DNA from: Halobacillus dabanensis
GTDB taxonomy: Bacteria; Bacillota; Bacilli; Bacillales; Halobacillaceae
Assembly: GCF_900114165.1 (NCBI RefSeq)
Contig: NZ_FOSB01000011.1
Location: 62,001-126,000, forward strand
Length of the DNA: 64,000 nt
Direction of reading: 5' to 3'
Shown: piece by piece, positions 18,109 to 26,508 of the stretch
Layout of the letters: each line of letters opens with the position of its first letter
Position numbering within the stretch: position 1 is the first letter of the stretch
Position numbers and translations under genes: made by a program
The notes under the pieces: generated by a model
What the model was told of the DNA's origin: nothing
Database searches by the model: none
The model's input: the letters and a program-made list of their open reading frames with translations, nothing else

Positions 18109-18624
18109 ATGGTTAACCAAAACTCAGAAAACGAAGAAACGGTCAAGAAAATTAAAGACTTGATTAAAGATGAGAAGGTTGCGATGCTTACCACGGTATC
18201 CCCGGAAGGAAAACTGATGTCCCGGCCGATGCATACGCAGGAAGTAGAGATGGATAAGGAAGAGATATGGTTCATTACAGAAAAAGATACAGAGAAATAT
18301 AGGGATATCAACCGTAATCCTGCCGTAAACCTGGCCTATGCAGGCAACTCCTATGTATCGATAAGCGGCACTGCGGAATTTGTCCAGGATGAAAAAAAGA
18401 AGGAACGCTACTGGAATAAGATTATCGAAAAAGTCCTGAACGCTTCTGCCGATGACCCCAATGTCGTATTGGTCAAAGTAACACCAGAAGTTGCCGAATT
18501 CTGGGAGTCCGGCTTGAGCGTCAAGACCGTCAAGGAATTTGTGAAAAAGATGACCAGCAGTAATTCCTTAGAGGAAGGCAATGATTTAAAAGATACAGTT
18601 AAATTCAATGAAAACACGAGATGA
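18109..18624 (+). CDS. Pyridoxamine 5'-phosphate oxidase-like general stress protein (GSP26 type)
   Basis: A 171-residue protein with the split-barrel flavin-binding fold. MLTTVSPEGKLMSRPMHTQ, EEIWFITEKDTEKYRDINRNPAVNLAY and YVSISGTAEF are the hallmark strands of the YdaG/GSP26 family. The C-terminal EFWESG block is also typical. In B. subtilis such proteins are sigma-B stress proteins that probably bind flavin or F420-like cofactors. Their reaction is unknown. AAGGAGGGGAAC precedes the ATG, and the sigma-B-like promoter upstream supports stress induction. Confidence 0.85.
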   Translation: MVNQNSENEETVKKIKDLIKDEKVAMLTTVSPEGKLMSRPMHTQEVEMDKEEIWFITEKDTEKYRDINRNPAVNLAYAGNSYVSISGTAEFVQDEKKKERYWNKIIEKVLNASADDPNVVLVKVTPEVAEFWESGLSVKTVKEFVKKMTSSNSLEEGNDLKDTVKFNENTR

Positions 18625-18752
18625 CTAATTGCTGGGTATGTTCTGCACCCGCCCTGGATAAAGAGCAGGTTCTACAGGAAAGCCTTTCTTGAACGGGATT
18701 TCATGGTTATTAGGGTTCAGCGGTATGTAGAAAAAATTTGGATAACTAAGAT

Positions 18753-18787
18753 AAATAAACAGCTTGTCGCCGACAAGCTGTTTATTT
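18753..18787. terminator. Bidirectional terminator-like palindrome
   Basis: AAATAAACAGCTTGTCG and CGACAAGCTGTTTATTT are exact complements with a 1-base centre. It lies 130 bases after the stress gene. Confidence 0.6.
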
Positions 18788-18863
18788 ACTTGGAAAATTG
18801 TAAGTCCTATTTTTCAAGTAATATCGACATGAAAGGGTTAACTGATCCATAAAAAATAATAAT

Positions 18864-18886
18864 GCCTCCCCTATAGGAGGGGAGGC
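18864..18886. repeat. GC-rich hairpin in long intergenic gap
   Basis: GCCTCCCCT/AGGGGAGGC are 9-bp perfect arms with a 5-base loop and no T-run. Between 18625 and 19240 I see no convincing gene on either strand, only this hairpin and the palindrome at 18753. Confidence 0.5.
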
Positions 18887-19240
18887 TATAACCAAAGGAT
18901 GGTCATTTTCTACCTGTGCTCACAAAATTGGTTGAAAATGTGAGGACTTAAGACAATACAAATTGTAATACAATACTTCTTTAATGTAAACAAGCTTTAA
19001 ACAATTAAAGTGTAGGGTAGTTGGATTACCCGTTAAGGTTACTTTGCATGTAAGTCTTCCTAAATAGCGCTTTTTAATCTGATTGGAAAATAGAGCATGC
19101 TTTAATGTACGAAGGAACGGGGACCAGTTAAAGATCGGTGAAGGAAAGGATGCAGGATCAGAATCCCTGTAAAAAGGCAAGGCGGCTTCTACTGAGCCCC
19201 TTGCCTTAAAAAGTGAAGATAATCCATCATGCAGGTTGAA

Positions 19241-19528
19241 TTAACGGTTGGAGTTGTTTTGGCGAGCTCTTTCTTTTCCGCCCTTTTCGCCAATCTCCTC
19301 ATAAAATTCTTCTCCATGGTTCTGGCTGGTCGTTTCTCCACCTTTTTGACCGATTTCCTGATAGAACTCTTTGTCATGTTCCTGGCTTGTTGTTTCTCCG
19401 CCTTTTTTTCCGATCTCTTCAAAGTGTTCTTGACTGTACTTTTCGCTAACTTTCTCTCCGCCTTTTTTGCCTGCTTCCTCTACGGTCATTTTACGGTTAT
19501 TATTGTTATTTTTACTATTGTTAGCCAA
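19241..19528 (-). CDS. KGG-repeat stress hydrophilin (GsiB-like)
   Basis: A TTG start at 19528 follows a strong AAAGGAGG site. The 95-residue, very hydrophilic protein has an Asn-rich head and then three and a half 20-residue repeats of the form EEIGxKGGETTSQEHxxEFY, with KGG at 22-24, 42-44, 62-64 and 82-84. The KGG (stress-induced bacterial acidophilic repeat) motif occurs in GsiB and YciG-like proteins, which behave as LEA-like hydrophilins in desiccation, salt or glucose starvation. A sigma-B-like promoter lies upstream. The 60-bp DNA repeats are prone to copy-number change. Confidence 0.88.
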   Translation of the reverse strand: MANNSKNNNNNRKMTVEEAGKKGGEKVSEKYSQEHFEEIGKKGGETTSQEHDKEFYQEIGQKGGETTSQNHGEEFYEEIGEKGGKERARQNNSNR

Positions 19529-19561
19529 TTCAAAAACCTCCTTTAAAGTTATATAAATTAA

Positions 19562-19586
19562 TTACCACATGCTTTTATCATTAAAC
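19562..19586 (-). promoter_or_regulatory. Candidate sigma-B promoter of the KGG gene
   Basis: On the minus strand GTTTAA, 13 bases, then TGGTAA. This matches the sigma-B consensus at all -35 positions and all but the first -10 base, 33 bases upstream of the start codon. Confidence 0.55.
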
Positions 19587-19642
19587 ATACAAAATAATTT
19601 TTGATAAAAGTTGTTTGGTCGAGGGATCCCCCTCTTACTTTT

Positions 19643-20035
19643 CTAAACTTCCAGGACTTTGATGGAATCCGCTAGTTTTTGGGCGAACCCTTCCGGTTTT
19701 TCTACGGATTGAACGTGCAGGTATTTGATATTCGGCTCGGCAAACAACCAATGATTATGCAAGGCCGTTATGGTTAGATCATTTTTTCCAAGTGCTCTTG
19801 TGAAATCAGGAACCTCTTCTGGCAACAGGACGATTTCCGCATGGTTGAGTGCGGTCCCATCTTCTTCCAGGGCTTCAAAATGGATTTCCATGCTTAATTC
19901 ACTTTTGAACGGACGACCTTGAACCGTTACATCCAAATCTCTTTCCTTCTCTACAGCTCCCATACCGTCCTCGGTGGAAACTTCTGCATCAAGGATTTCT
20001 CCGAATCTTTGCGCAATACTTTCTAGATCAGCCAT
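19643..20035 (-). CDS. DUF1259 domain protein
   Basis: A 130-residue soluble protein. LHNHWLFAEPNIKYLHVQSVEKP with histidines near 92 and 94 and the preceding VPDFTRALGKNDLTITA are the conserved core of DUF1259 (LppY/LpqO family). The actinobacterial relatives are lipoproteins, but this one has no signal peptide. The clustered histidines hint at metal binding. Function is unknown. AAAAAGGAGCTG precedes the ATG. It lies downstream of no other minus-strand gene, so it is probably monocistronic. Confidence 0.75.
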   Translation of the reverse strand: MADLESIAQRFGEILDAEVSTEDGMGAVEKERDLDVTVQGRPFKSELSMEIHFEALEEDGTALNHAEIVLLPEEVPDFTRALGKNDLTITALHNHWLFAEPNIKYLHVQSVEKPEGFAQKLADSIKVLEV

Positions 20036-20197
20036 TTTATCAGCTCCTTTTTAAGACTCATTAATCCTTTCCTCTTCAAGTGTTAGTGGTAAACATCTTC
20101 TAGAGGAGGAGTTTCTTCTTATAAGAGGCAGAAAAAAACATAATCCCCCTTAGATTTGGGAATGGGGTTTGTAGAATTAGAGAAGGGGGATGAGAAG

Positions 20198-20914
20198 ATG
20201 TATTATTTATGGACAATTATCTGCCTTGCCGGCTTTATAGCCATTCATCTTTCCTCTAAATATATGACGTTTTTTAACTTTGTCCCTAGAAGTAAACTGT
20301 TATCAGCGGCAGGAGGAATTTCCGTCGCCTATGTTTTTGTTCATATTCTTCCGGAGTTGAACCATCACCAGCAACATTTCGCTATGTCACATGAGGAGAC
20401 GATTTTATCCGGATATCATGTTTACGTCATGGCACTGGTTGGTCTGGCAGTATTTTATGGCCTTGAACGAATGGTGAAGTTGGCAGAAGTATCAGGCAAG
20501 GATGAGGCAGGAGTGCGAGCATTCTGGATCCATATGCTTTCCTTTTTCCTATATAACTCTCTGATTGCTTATTTATTGATCAGAGGAGAGGGAAAAGACC
20601 TCGTTCAGATATTCCTGTTCTTTGTCGCAATGGCTGTCCACTTTATTACCAACGACCATGCATTGCGGGAGAACCATAAAAATATTTATGATCATTACGG
20701 CAGGTGGGTGTTGGCTGGTGGAATACTTATCGGGGGTCTGATCGGTGAGTTTGTGGATATTAATGAGTTGGCTATCGCATTGTTGTTCTCTTTTCTTGCC
20801 GGTAGTGTGTTGCTGAATGTAATGAAAGAAGAACTGCCGGAAGAGAGACAAAGCAGCTTCCTGGCATTCTCCTTAGGCGGTGGGATTTATACGATACTCC
20901 TGTTGTTTATTTAA
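20198..20914 (+). CDS. Conserved multi-pass membrane protein, ZIP-like
   Basis: The start is ATG 20198, with GAAGGGGG 8 bases upstream. An ATG at 20156 lies before the ribosome site. The 238-residue protein has about seven helices. AAGGISVAYVFVHILPEL in the second helix resembles the helix of ZIP metal transporters, and AVHFITNDHALRENH adds histidines near a later helix. The typical full ZIP signature is not clear, so a metal-transport role is only a guess. Confidence 0.6.
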   Translation: MYYLWTIICLAGFIAIHLSSKYMTFFNFVPRSKLLSAAGGISVAYVFVHILPELNHHQQHFAMSHEETILSGYHVYVMALVGLAVFYGLERMVKLAEVSGKDEAGVRAFWIHMLSFFLYNSLIAYLLIRGEGKDLVQIFLFFVAMAVHFITNDHALRENHKNIYDHYGRWVLAGGILIGGLIGEFVDINELAIALLFSFLAGSVLLNVMKEELPEERQSSFLAFSLGGGIYTILLLFI

Positions 20915-21023
20915 GTGACTTTTATGGTTGGTGAGATATTGGAAACTATCCGACCAAGAAAATGAAAGATAACTTTTAGATGGTATAATTGGATAATAAA
21001 TGACAGGAAAGGGAGAATGCAGG

Positions 21024-21374
21024 ATGGCTGAACATAAGATCTATACAATGAGTGTCGCAAAAGTCTACCCCCATTATGTGACGAAAGCGGAGAAGAAAGG
21101 ACGCACGAAAGCAGAAGTCGATGAAATCATCCGTTGGTTGACAGGGTATAGCCAGGAAGGGTTGGAAGCACAACTGGAGGAACAAAAAGACTTTGAGACT
21201 TTTTTTGCGGAAGCTCCCCGACTGAATCCTTCACGGAGTTTGATCAAAGGTGTCATCTGTGGTGTAAGAGTAGAGGACATCGAAGAACCGATCATGCAGG
21301 AAATCCGCTATTTGGATAAGCTGATCGATGAGTTAGCGAAGGGAAAAGCGATGGAGAAGATCCTCCGGAAATAA
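21024..21374 (+). CDS. DUF2200 family protein
   Basis: The start is ATG 21024 (AGGAAAGGGA 9 bases upstream). The 116-residue protein begins [38 protein letters not shown] and has [30 protein letters not shown], which is characteristic of DUF2200, a small cytoplasmic family of unknown function common in Bacilli and Bacteroidetes. It is a single gene with no clear partner. Confidence 0.8.
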   Translation: MAEHKIYTMSVAKVYPHYVTKAEKKGRTKAEVDEIIRWLTGYSQEGLEAQLEEQKDFETFFAEAPRLNPSRSLIKGVICGVRVEDIEEPIMQEIRYLDKLIDELAKGKAMEKILRK

Positions 21375-21475
21375 TGAAAAGCGAAGAAAAACTGCCCCAC
21401 TAAAATATTAAGGAAACGGTGTTTTATTTGGGGTTTATAATAACCAGTTTTACTAATGATCAAAGGAGTTTTTTC

Positions 21476-21919
21476 ATGGATCAGGAAATGGCTGTAAAGA
21501 AAACGTATGAACAATTAATAAAAGCATGGAACGATCGTGATGCGGAAAAAATGGCAAGTCTATTTACGGAAAGTGGCGAGAGCATTGGGTTTGATGGGAG
21601 CCTTTCAAAAGGTCGGAAAGAGATTTTTTCTCACTTGCATCCTATCTTTAAAGACCATCCTACGGCTCCTTTTGTAACTAAAGTGAAGGAAGTGAAATTC
21701 CTTGGAGGTCAAACAGCCATTGTTAGAGCGATTGCTGGTATGATCCCGCCTGGTGAATCAGATATCAAAGCCGATGTAAACACCCATCATACCTTGGTTT
21801 TGGAGAATGAAGGAAGTGGATGGGGGATAGAATTATTTCAAAATACACCTGCACAATTTCATGGGAGGCCGGAATTAGTAGAAGAAATGACAAACGAATT
21901 GAGGCAACTATTGAGCTGA
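21476..21919 (+). CDS. SgcJ/EcaC-type NTF2-like protein (DUF4440)
   Basis: The start is ATG 21476, with AAAGGAG 7 bases upstream. The 147 residues open VKKTYEQLIKAWNDRDAEKMASLFTESGESIGFDG, the classic first helices of the SgcJ/EcaC subfamily of SnoaL-like domains, and end with strands THHTLVLENEGSGWGIELFQNTPAQ. Such domains are often annotated as oxidoreductases without biochemical proof. No substrate can be inferred. Confidence 0.78.
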   Translation: MDQEMAVKKTYEQLIKAWNDRDAEKMASLFTESGESIGFDGSLSKGRKEIFSHLHPIFKDHPTAPFVTKVKEVKFLGGQTAIVRAIAGMIPPGESDIKADVNTHHTLVLENEGSGWGIELFQNTPAQFHGRPELVEEMTNELRQLLS

Positions 21920-21948
21920 CTGAAGAAGGACAAGAGCCATTGAGCTAA

Positions 21949-22053
21949 TCAGTAAATGAGTTTAAAAAGACCAGCAAGCAACAAAAGGACAGATCCAGAT
22001 AGCAGAGCAATTCGAACAGGACGGTTGGCTTTGTGGAAGATACGGAAAAACAT
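21949..22053 (-). CDS. 34-residue single-pass membrane peptide
   Basis: On the minus strand a CAAAGGAGGGG ribosome site is followed 4 bases later by ATG. The product begins MFFRIFHKANRPVR, a basic amphipathic head, continues with a helix IALLSGSVLLLLAGLF, and ends KLIY. The near-perfect ribosome site, positive-inside head and clean stop argue for a real peptide. It overlaps no other gene and is convergent with the SgcJ-like gene. No homologue was recognised. Confidence 0.6.
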   Translation of the reverse strand: MFFRIFHKANRPVRIALLSGSVLLLLAGLFKLIY

Positions 22054-22365
22054 CTTTTCCCCTCCTTTGAAATAAGATAGCTATACTTAACGTACGTTCG
22101 GCCCGAAGAAAGGTTTCATTAGATTGGATGGATATATAAATCAGGTATGGAAAATGAAAAGTGTCGGACGCCATGCTAAAGTATTACAGCAATGGTATGC
22201 AGGCATGAGGGTTTTGATTATATTTACATGAATATTTATAAGAATCGTAAATCAACAGGAAGGATTAAACATGGTATCTTTACTCTCAGGAATGATGTAT
22301 AGTATGTAACGTGTCTTTTGAATGCACGAACAGCAATTCAGTATACTAAATGTAGAGGTGAGAAC

Positions 22366-22632
22366 ATGGATTTTAATGAAATAAAAAATAGAATCGATGC
22401 CATAGGAGCAAATGCGATCACGATATCCTATATAGAAACAAATGAAGAAAATGACGAGCTCTTTGATGTGTTTGTAAACGTATGGCCTAACAAGAATGTA
22501 AAAAAGAGCTTCGAAACCATCGTGGTAAAAACCGAGACGTCTTTAGAGAAAGCTGAAAACATTTCCCAAAGGCTCTCCAACTCGTTAGGGCGTTACTATA
22601 AAAATGTTAAATACACGGGTCACGAAGCCTGA
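22366..22632 (+). CDS. Hypothetical 88-residue protein
   Basis: The start is ATG 22366 after GAGGTGAGAAC. The product is soluble with alternating strands and helices (ANAITISYIETNEENDELFDVFVNVW, then KAENISQRLSNSLGRYYKNVKY). I do not recognise the family. It stands alone, with a terminator-like hairpin 15 bases after the stop, which supports it being a real transcription unit. Confidence 0.6.
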   Translation: MDFNEIKNRIDAIGANAITISYIETNEENDELFDVFVNVWPNKNVKKSFETIVVKTETSLEKAENISQRLSNSLGRYYKNVKYTGHEA

Positions 22633-22646
22633 TAATAAGTATGATT

Positions 22647-22688
22647 TAAAAAGCGTTGTACCTATCTGTGCAATGCTCTTTTTGTATT
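22647..22688 (+). terminator. Imperfect terminator after the 88-residue gene
   Basis: AAAAAGCGTTG pairs imperfectly with CAATGCTCTTTTT, followed by TTTG. Confidence 0.5.
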
Positions 22689-22848
22689 TGTTCTTGCTCT
22701 CCCATTTACCCGCACAGAAATTTTTGTGACTTTCCGTTAGAGAACCTTTGATTAAATCCAAGTCCCTCCCTTCTTTCGGGAGGAGCTGAAAGCAGAGCTG
22801 ATTCAAATTCTGTTTTAAGATACATACTTTAGTGAGGAAGGAACAGGA

Positions 22849-23172
22849 GTGAATGGGGGTGGTGCAGTGAAGGCTAAATGTTTTGGAATCGGATTATTGA
22901 TCATGGTTTCGTCCGTGTTCTATGGATTATTCACTGAGGACTGGGAACTGGCAGTGAAAGTACTGGCAATCAGTGCTCTTCTTCCTTTGCTTATCGCAGG
23001 TATCATGACGGGAGCATTAGTGGATGGAGACAGGAGTAGAGCCAATGCTTACACGGAGGTTAAGGAAGGGAAGGACAGGAAAAACAGGTGGCTGGCCGGA
23101 TTGTTATTTATGAGCCTTCCGAATGCGGGTTTTATTGTTGTATTATTTATCGTTACGATGGTCAGGTATTGA
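22849..23172 (+). CDS. Small membrane protein, DUF5316-like
   Basis: A GTG start at 22849 has GAGGAAGGA 6 bases upstream. A second GTG at 22867 with GGGGGTGG nearby is equally possible and would give 101 residues starting MKAKCFGIGLLIM. The product has three hydrophobic helices. The pattern KCFGIGLLIMVSSVFYGLFT, then a middle helix ending in GDRSRAN, then a C-terminal helix after KNRWLAG resembles DUF5316. Function is unknown. Confidence 0.6.
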   Translation: MNGGGAVKAKCFGIGLLIMVSSVFYGLFTEDWELAVKVLAISALLPLLIAGIMTGALVDGDRSRANAYTEVKEGKDRKNRWLAGLLFMSLPNAGFIVVLFIVTMVRY

Positions 23173-23256
23173 AATTATTGTGAGGAGCCTTAAACATTAG
23201 GTTTCGGTGATGACGGGAACCTTTATAAATGCAGGACGGATGTAAGGGGGATAGAT

Positions 23257-23679
23257 ATGGATATCAAAGGAATCAACCATTTTTTGTTCTCTGTTTCTGA
23301 CTTAGATCGATCCATCTCCTTTTACCAGAATGTATTAGGTGCAGAGTTATTGGTGAAAGGCAGAAAGACCGCTTATTTCGACCTGAATGGATTGTGGCTT
23401 GCTTTAAATGAAGAAAAAGAGATTCCGAGAAACGAAATTTCTGAGTCTTATACCCATACGGCTTTTAGTGTTGCGGAAAATGATTTTGAAGAAGCATACC
23501 AGCGGCTGGTGGATTATAATGTCAACATCTTACCAGGCAGGGAGCGGGATGAAAGAGATAAGCGCTCCGTTTATTTTACGGATCCAGATGGTCATAAGTT
23601 TGAGCTTCACACAGGGACGTTAAATGATCGATTGGATTACTATGAAGAGGCGAAACCTCATATGAAGTTTTATCGATGA
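23257..23679 (+). CDS. fosB: Metallothiol transferase FosB
   Basis: A 140-residue VOC-fold enzyme very close in sequence to Bacillus FosB. The metal ligands appear as H8 ([13 protein letters not shown]), H67 (YTHTAF) and E116 ([14 protein letters not shown]). The blocks [29 protein letters not shown] and [18 protein letters not shown] are family-specific. FosB opens the fosfomycin epoxide by adding bacillithiol or cysteine with Mg2+ or Mn2+, giving resistance. It is chromosomal in many Bacilli. AAGGGGGATAG lies before the ATG. Confidence 0.93.
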   Translation: MDIKGINHFLFSVSDLDRSISFYQNVLGAELLVKGRKTAYFDLNGLWLALNEEKEIPRNEISESYTHTAFSVAENDFEEAYQRLVDYNVNILPGRERDERDKRSVYFTDPDGHKFELHTGTLNDRLDYYEEAKPHMKFYR

Positions 23680-23870
23680 AGGATTTTATAAATAACGAGT
23701 ACTCTCTATTAATAGTCGTCCTGATTTTGATATCTGTCGGGTTAAGGGAGTATAACGTCCTGTAACTAGTCAGTATAGGAATCAGTTAGTTATTTACTTG
23801 CAGTGACGATTAGGGTTACAGTTCCAACTAACCTAATCGTTTGGATATTAGAATTGTTTCCTAAAAAGAA

Positions 23871-23898
23871 TTGACGGAACAGTTTTGTATGATAGAAT
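23871..23898 (+). promoter_or_regulatory. Sigma-A promoter of the S-box transcript
   Basis: TTGACG, 16 bases, then TAGAAT. It lies 34 bases upstream of the riboswitch P1 stem. Confidence 0.65.
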
Positions 23899-23931
23899 GA
23901 AATCTATTAACATTTGAATATTTTAAATTTT

Positions 23932-24109
23932 CTTATCTAGAGAGGTAGAGGGACTGACCCTATGAAGCCTCGGCAACCGGCATAACCACGTACGGTGCCA
24001 ATTTCAGAGGAAGGCGAGAGCTATTCCGGAGATGAGGAAGGTTTGGCAACACTAAGACTTGTTGCATGCGGCCCTTCTCTCTTCGTGAGTGAAGGGCTTT
24101 TTATTTTTG
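23932..24109 (+). promoter_or_regulatory. S-box (SAM-I) riboswitch with terminator
   Basis: The P1 arms CTTATCT (23932-23938) and AGATGAG (24030-24036) enclose the conserved S-box core: AGAGGTAGAGGGACTGACCC, ATGAAGCC, GGCAACC and GGTGCCAATTTC. An intrinsic terminator follows (GCCCTTC at 24071-24077 and GAAGGGC at 24091-24097, then TTTTTATTTTT). Known S-box RNAs bind S-adenosylmethionine and stop transcription when methionine is plentiful. The downstream genes are therefore expected to be on only in methionine or SAM shortage. Confidence 0.95.
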
Positions 24110-24187
24110 TAAAAGAAGGGCTGGTGAAAAAGTTAATTAAAACACAAAGAATAGAAGTGGAAATTCAAACGGGAGAGGGGGATTCTA

Positions 24188-24322
24188 ATGTTGATATCGA
24201 TGATGGTGTGGGTGGGAACCATGATTTTTTCCTTCCTGTTAGGCACATTTCTCTGTTATAAAATCGAGAAGTCAGGTGTTAAACGGTGGGGAGCCACCGG
24301 TCGGCTATTTAAGTATAAATAA
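24188..24322 (+). CDS. 44-residue symporter-associated membrane peptide
   Basis: An ATG at 24188 follows GGGAGAGGGGGA by 6 bases. The product has one hydrophobic helix (MMVWVGTMIFSFLLGTFLCY) and a basic tail ending KRWGATGRLFKYK. It lies between the S-box riboswitch and the sodium:solute symporter gene, 25 bases before the latter. Small accessory peptides with a GxxFKYK-like tail are known beside SSS symporters in Firmicutes. A role as a subunit or stabiliser of the transporter is inferred from position. Confidence 0.7.
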   Translation: MLISMMVWVGTMIFSFLLGTFLCYKIEKSGVKRWGATGRLFKYK

Positions 24323-24347
24323 GAGTTAGGAAGGAAGTTATTGACAG

Positions 24348-25907
24348 ATGATATGGTATTTGATTGTATTTATTTTTTATATCCTTTTTCTAATTTGGGC
24401 TAATATCCAAAGTCTTAAAAAAGCAGAATCTATCGATGATTATACAACTGGTGGACATAGAATGGGTTTACTGATGGGAATCGGTACAACGGCAGCTACA
24501 TGGGTTAGTGTAGCTTCTGTCATCGGGGTCCCTGGATATTTGTATAGTTCAGGCGTATCGGCTGTCATTGGCTGGGTAGCAGGTTGGTGTTTCGGTGGTG
24601 CTCTAATACCTATTGTTGCATACAAAATAAGACGACCGGAGAAGCCTGCCAGGACTTTCCCTGAATTCATCCGCCATCGGTTTGAACCATTTCAGAACAA
24701 GAGTACATTGCAGGCGATCGTTGGTATATTAATGTTTATTGGTTATTTGCTTTTAGTAAATATTCAGGTGACTGGCTTCGGTATTGTATTTTCAAGCATC
24801 ACTGGTATTGATTATAAAATAGCAATTTTCGGCTTCTTATTATTTATTTTAATAACAAGTGTGGGGGGTTTTTGGTCTGTTGCGGCAACAGATACATTAA
24901 ATACTATTCTGATAACTGTTGGAGTATTATTGGCGAGTGGTGTTGTATGGTCGTTAACAGGTGGTATTGGAAATATACTAGAAACGCTTGCGACAACTAC
25001 TGCACCGACAAATGTTGGTGGGCCGCCTCTGGAGGAAGGGGTTTTGCTGTCTCCTTTAGGGACATTTGGTCTTGGAGCATTGTTTTCTATTTTTATTTCA
25101 AATTCATTAGGAACTCCTTCTTCCCCACATTGGGTTACGAGGATGTTAGCTCCTCAAAATGTTAAAGTTGCGATATTGCAGGTCATGGGGACCATCCTTG
25201 TGTTAATTTTTATTATGGGTCCACTGATCATTATCGGATTAGGGGCAAAAGTTCTTGTACCTAGCATACCTGTAGGAAAAACGACAGATTACATTATTCC
25301 GTTAGTGATTCAGGAGTACACGCCCCCTATTATTGGGGGAATCACGCTGGTAGCTATTTGCGCAGCAGCTATTTCAACTGCGAATTCGATGCTCCTGCAC
25401 TGTGCTACTTCCCTCTATTATGATGTGTACTTGAATATATCTTCCAAAAGGATCAGTGAAAAGAAGTTCAAGAACTGGCTTCGATTAAGTATATTCGGGA
25501 TTGCCACTGTTGCAGTACTACTAGCTATTAATCCACCATGGTTCTTGGCTATGGGCTTTGTCTATGTGTATGGAGGCTTCGGCGCGGCATTTTTCCTAGT
25601 TGTATTCTTGGGGCTTTATTGGAAGAGAATGAACAGGGCAGGCGCCTATGCAGGGATCATCATCGGCTCCGTCGTTTATGTGGCAGCAAAAGCTATGGGG
25701 TATGAAATGCCATTTGTAATCGCAGTTGCTGCTTCATTATTAGGGGTATTACTAGCCGTATATTTCACGAAAAGAGCCCCACTTGAAGCTTATGAGCCAT
25801 ATTTTGAGGCAGAAATCAGTGATTCTACTCACCAGGTGCTGGAAAAGATGAGAAGCACCTCACCAGAAGAAGTTCAAGTTAGGGATAAGCATTCTGACAT
25901 AGGTTAG
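24348..25907 (+). CDS. Sodium:solute symporter (SSS family), predicted methionine-related uptake
   Basis: A 519-residue membrane protein with about thirteen helices. The SSS features are the N-terminal KKAESIDDYTTGGHRMG, TAATWVSVASVIGVPGYLYSSGVSAV, FPEFIRHRF, and the Na+-site region ICAAAISTANSMLLHCAT. The S-box riboswitch upstream places it in the methionine regulon, so methionine, a methionine sulfoxide or precursor, or a related sulfur compound is the likely substrate. Family alone does not settle this. AAGGAAG precedes the ATG. The C-terminal 40 residues are a soluble tail. Confidence 0.88.
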   Translation: MIWYLIVFIFYILFLIWANIQSLKKAESIDDYTTGGHRMGLLMGIGTTAATWVSVASVIGVPGYLYSSGVSAVIGWVAGWCFGGALIPIVAYKIRRPEKPARTFPEFIRHRFEPFQNKSTLQAIVGILMFIGYLLLVNIQVTGFGIVFSSITGIDYKIAIFGFLLFILITSVGGFWSVAATDTLNTILITVGVLLASGVVWSLTGGIGNILETLATTTAPTNVGGPPLEEGVLLSPLGTFGLGALFSIFISNSLGTPSSPHWVTRMLAPQNVKVAILQVMGTILVLIFIMGPLIIIGLGAKVLVPSIPVGKTTDYIIPLVIQEYTPPIIGGITLVAICAAAISTANSMLLHCATSLYYDVYLNISSKRISEKKFKNWLRLSIFGIATVAVLLAINPPWFLAMGFVYVYGGFGAAFFLVVFLGLYWKRMNRAGAYAGIIIGSVVYVAAKAMGYEMPFVIAVAASLLGVLLAVYFTKRAPLEAYEPYFEAEISDSTHQVLEKMRSTSPEEVQVRDKHSDIG

Positions 25908-26027
25908 TTACGGGAGTTCTACTTCAAGGAGAAGATTGAATAGATTGAAAGTAGTTTCGGTATCTTCCTATTCAATTAGGGAAATGACGAGAAATTCATT
26001 GAAAAACATATGCACTTCCTAATCATA

Positions 26028-26063
26028 AACCAGCCCCCAAAGAAAACGGAGGCTGGTTTGATG
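26028..26063 (+). terminator. Terminator of the S-box operon
   Basis: AAACCAGCC and GGCTGGTTT form a 9-bp stem with a 14-base loop. The T-run is short. Confidence 0.55.
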
Positions 26064-26203
26064 TTTGGAGACAGAGCGAAAGTAGGGTCTCTAACCTGAT
26101 ACTATCGCTGTTTCAGTTTAGAACTGTCAGGTTATTAGCTAATTAGTAGACCCATATTTCTTGAAATGCCATTTTATTACTATTTCACCATTATCCATAC
26201 TCT

Positions 26204-26392
26204 TTACCATTTACAAACGGTGGCGCCGACAATGATCAATAAGATAAACAGCACAACAATCAATATAAAGTTGTTTTTCTGAGGAGGGCATCTATGCATT
26301 TGAGCACCAGCGACAGGCATGTGAGGCATATTGGCCCCCATATACGGCGCGTTCACATTTGCACCCATATAAGGTGAGTTTACATTTTCCAT
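26204..26392 (-). CDS. YjcZ-type sporulation membrane peptide
   Basis: A 62-residue peptide. The C-terminal FILIVVLFILLIIVGATVC is the near-invariant helix of YjcZ-family sporulation proteins. The N-terminal half has tandem decapeptides of the form NVNSPYMGAN / NVNAPYMGAN / NMPHMPVAGA, in place of the glycine-rich head of other members. AAAGAAAGGAAG precedes the ATG. YjcZ peptides are made during sporulation, and their role is unclear. The next upstream minus-strand gene, Tgl, is also a spore protein. Confidence 0.78.
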   Translation of the reverse strand: MENVNSPYMGANVNAPYMGANMPHMPVAGAQMHRCPPQKNNFILIVVLFILLIIVGATVCKW

Positions 26393-26508
26393 TTGAAAAC
26401 TTCCTTTCTTTTTGTGTGTTCGTCACTATATAGTACTCGCCTACCGCAAAGTTGAGCCCGTCAACCTTAAAAATGGGTAAGTGTCACGAATACACAAAGC
26501 GGGAGTTT

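Noticed and set aside
23995-24261. Open reading frame of 88 codons on the plus strand within and after the S-box region
   Set aside because: It runs through the riboswitch aptamer and its terminator, has no ribosome site, and is out of phase with the well-initiated 44-residue peptide at 24188.
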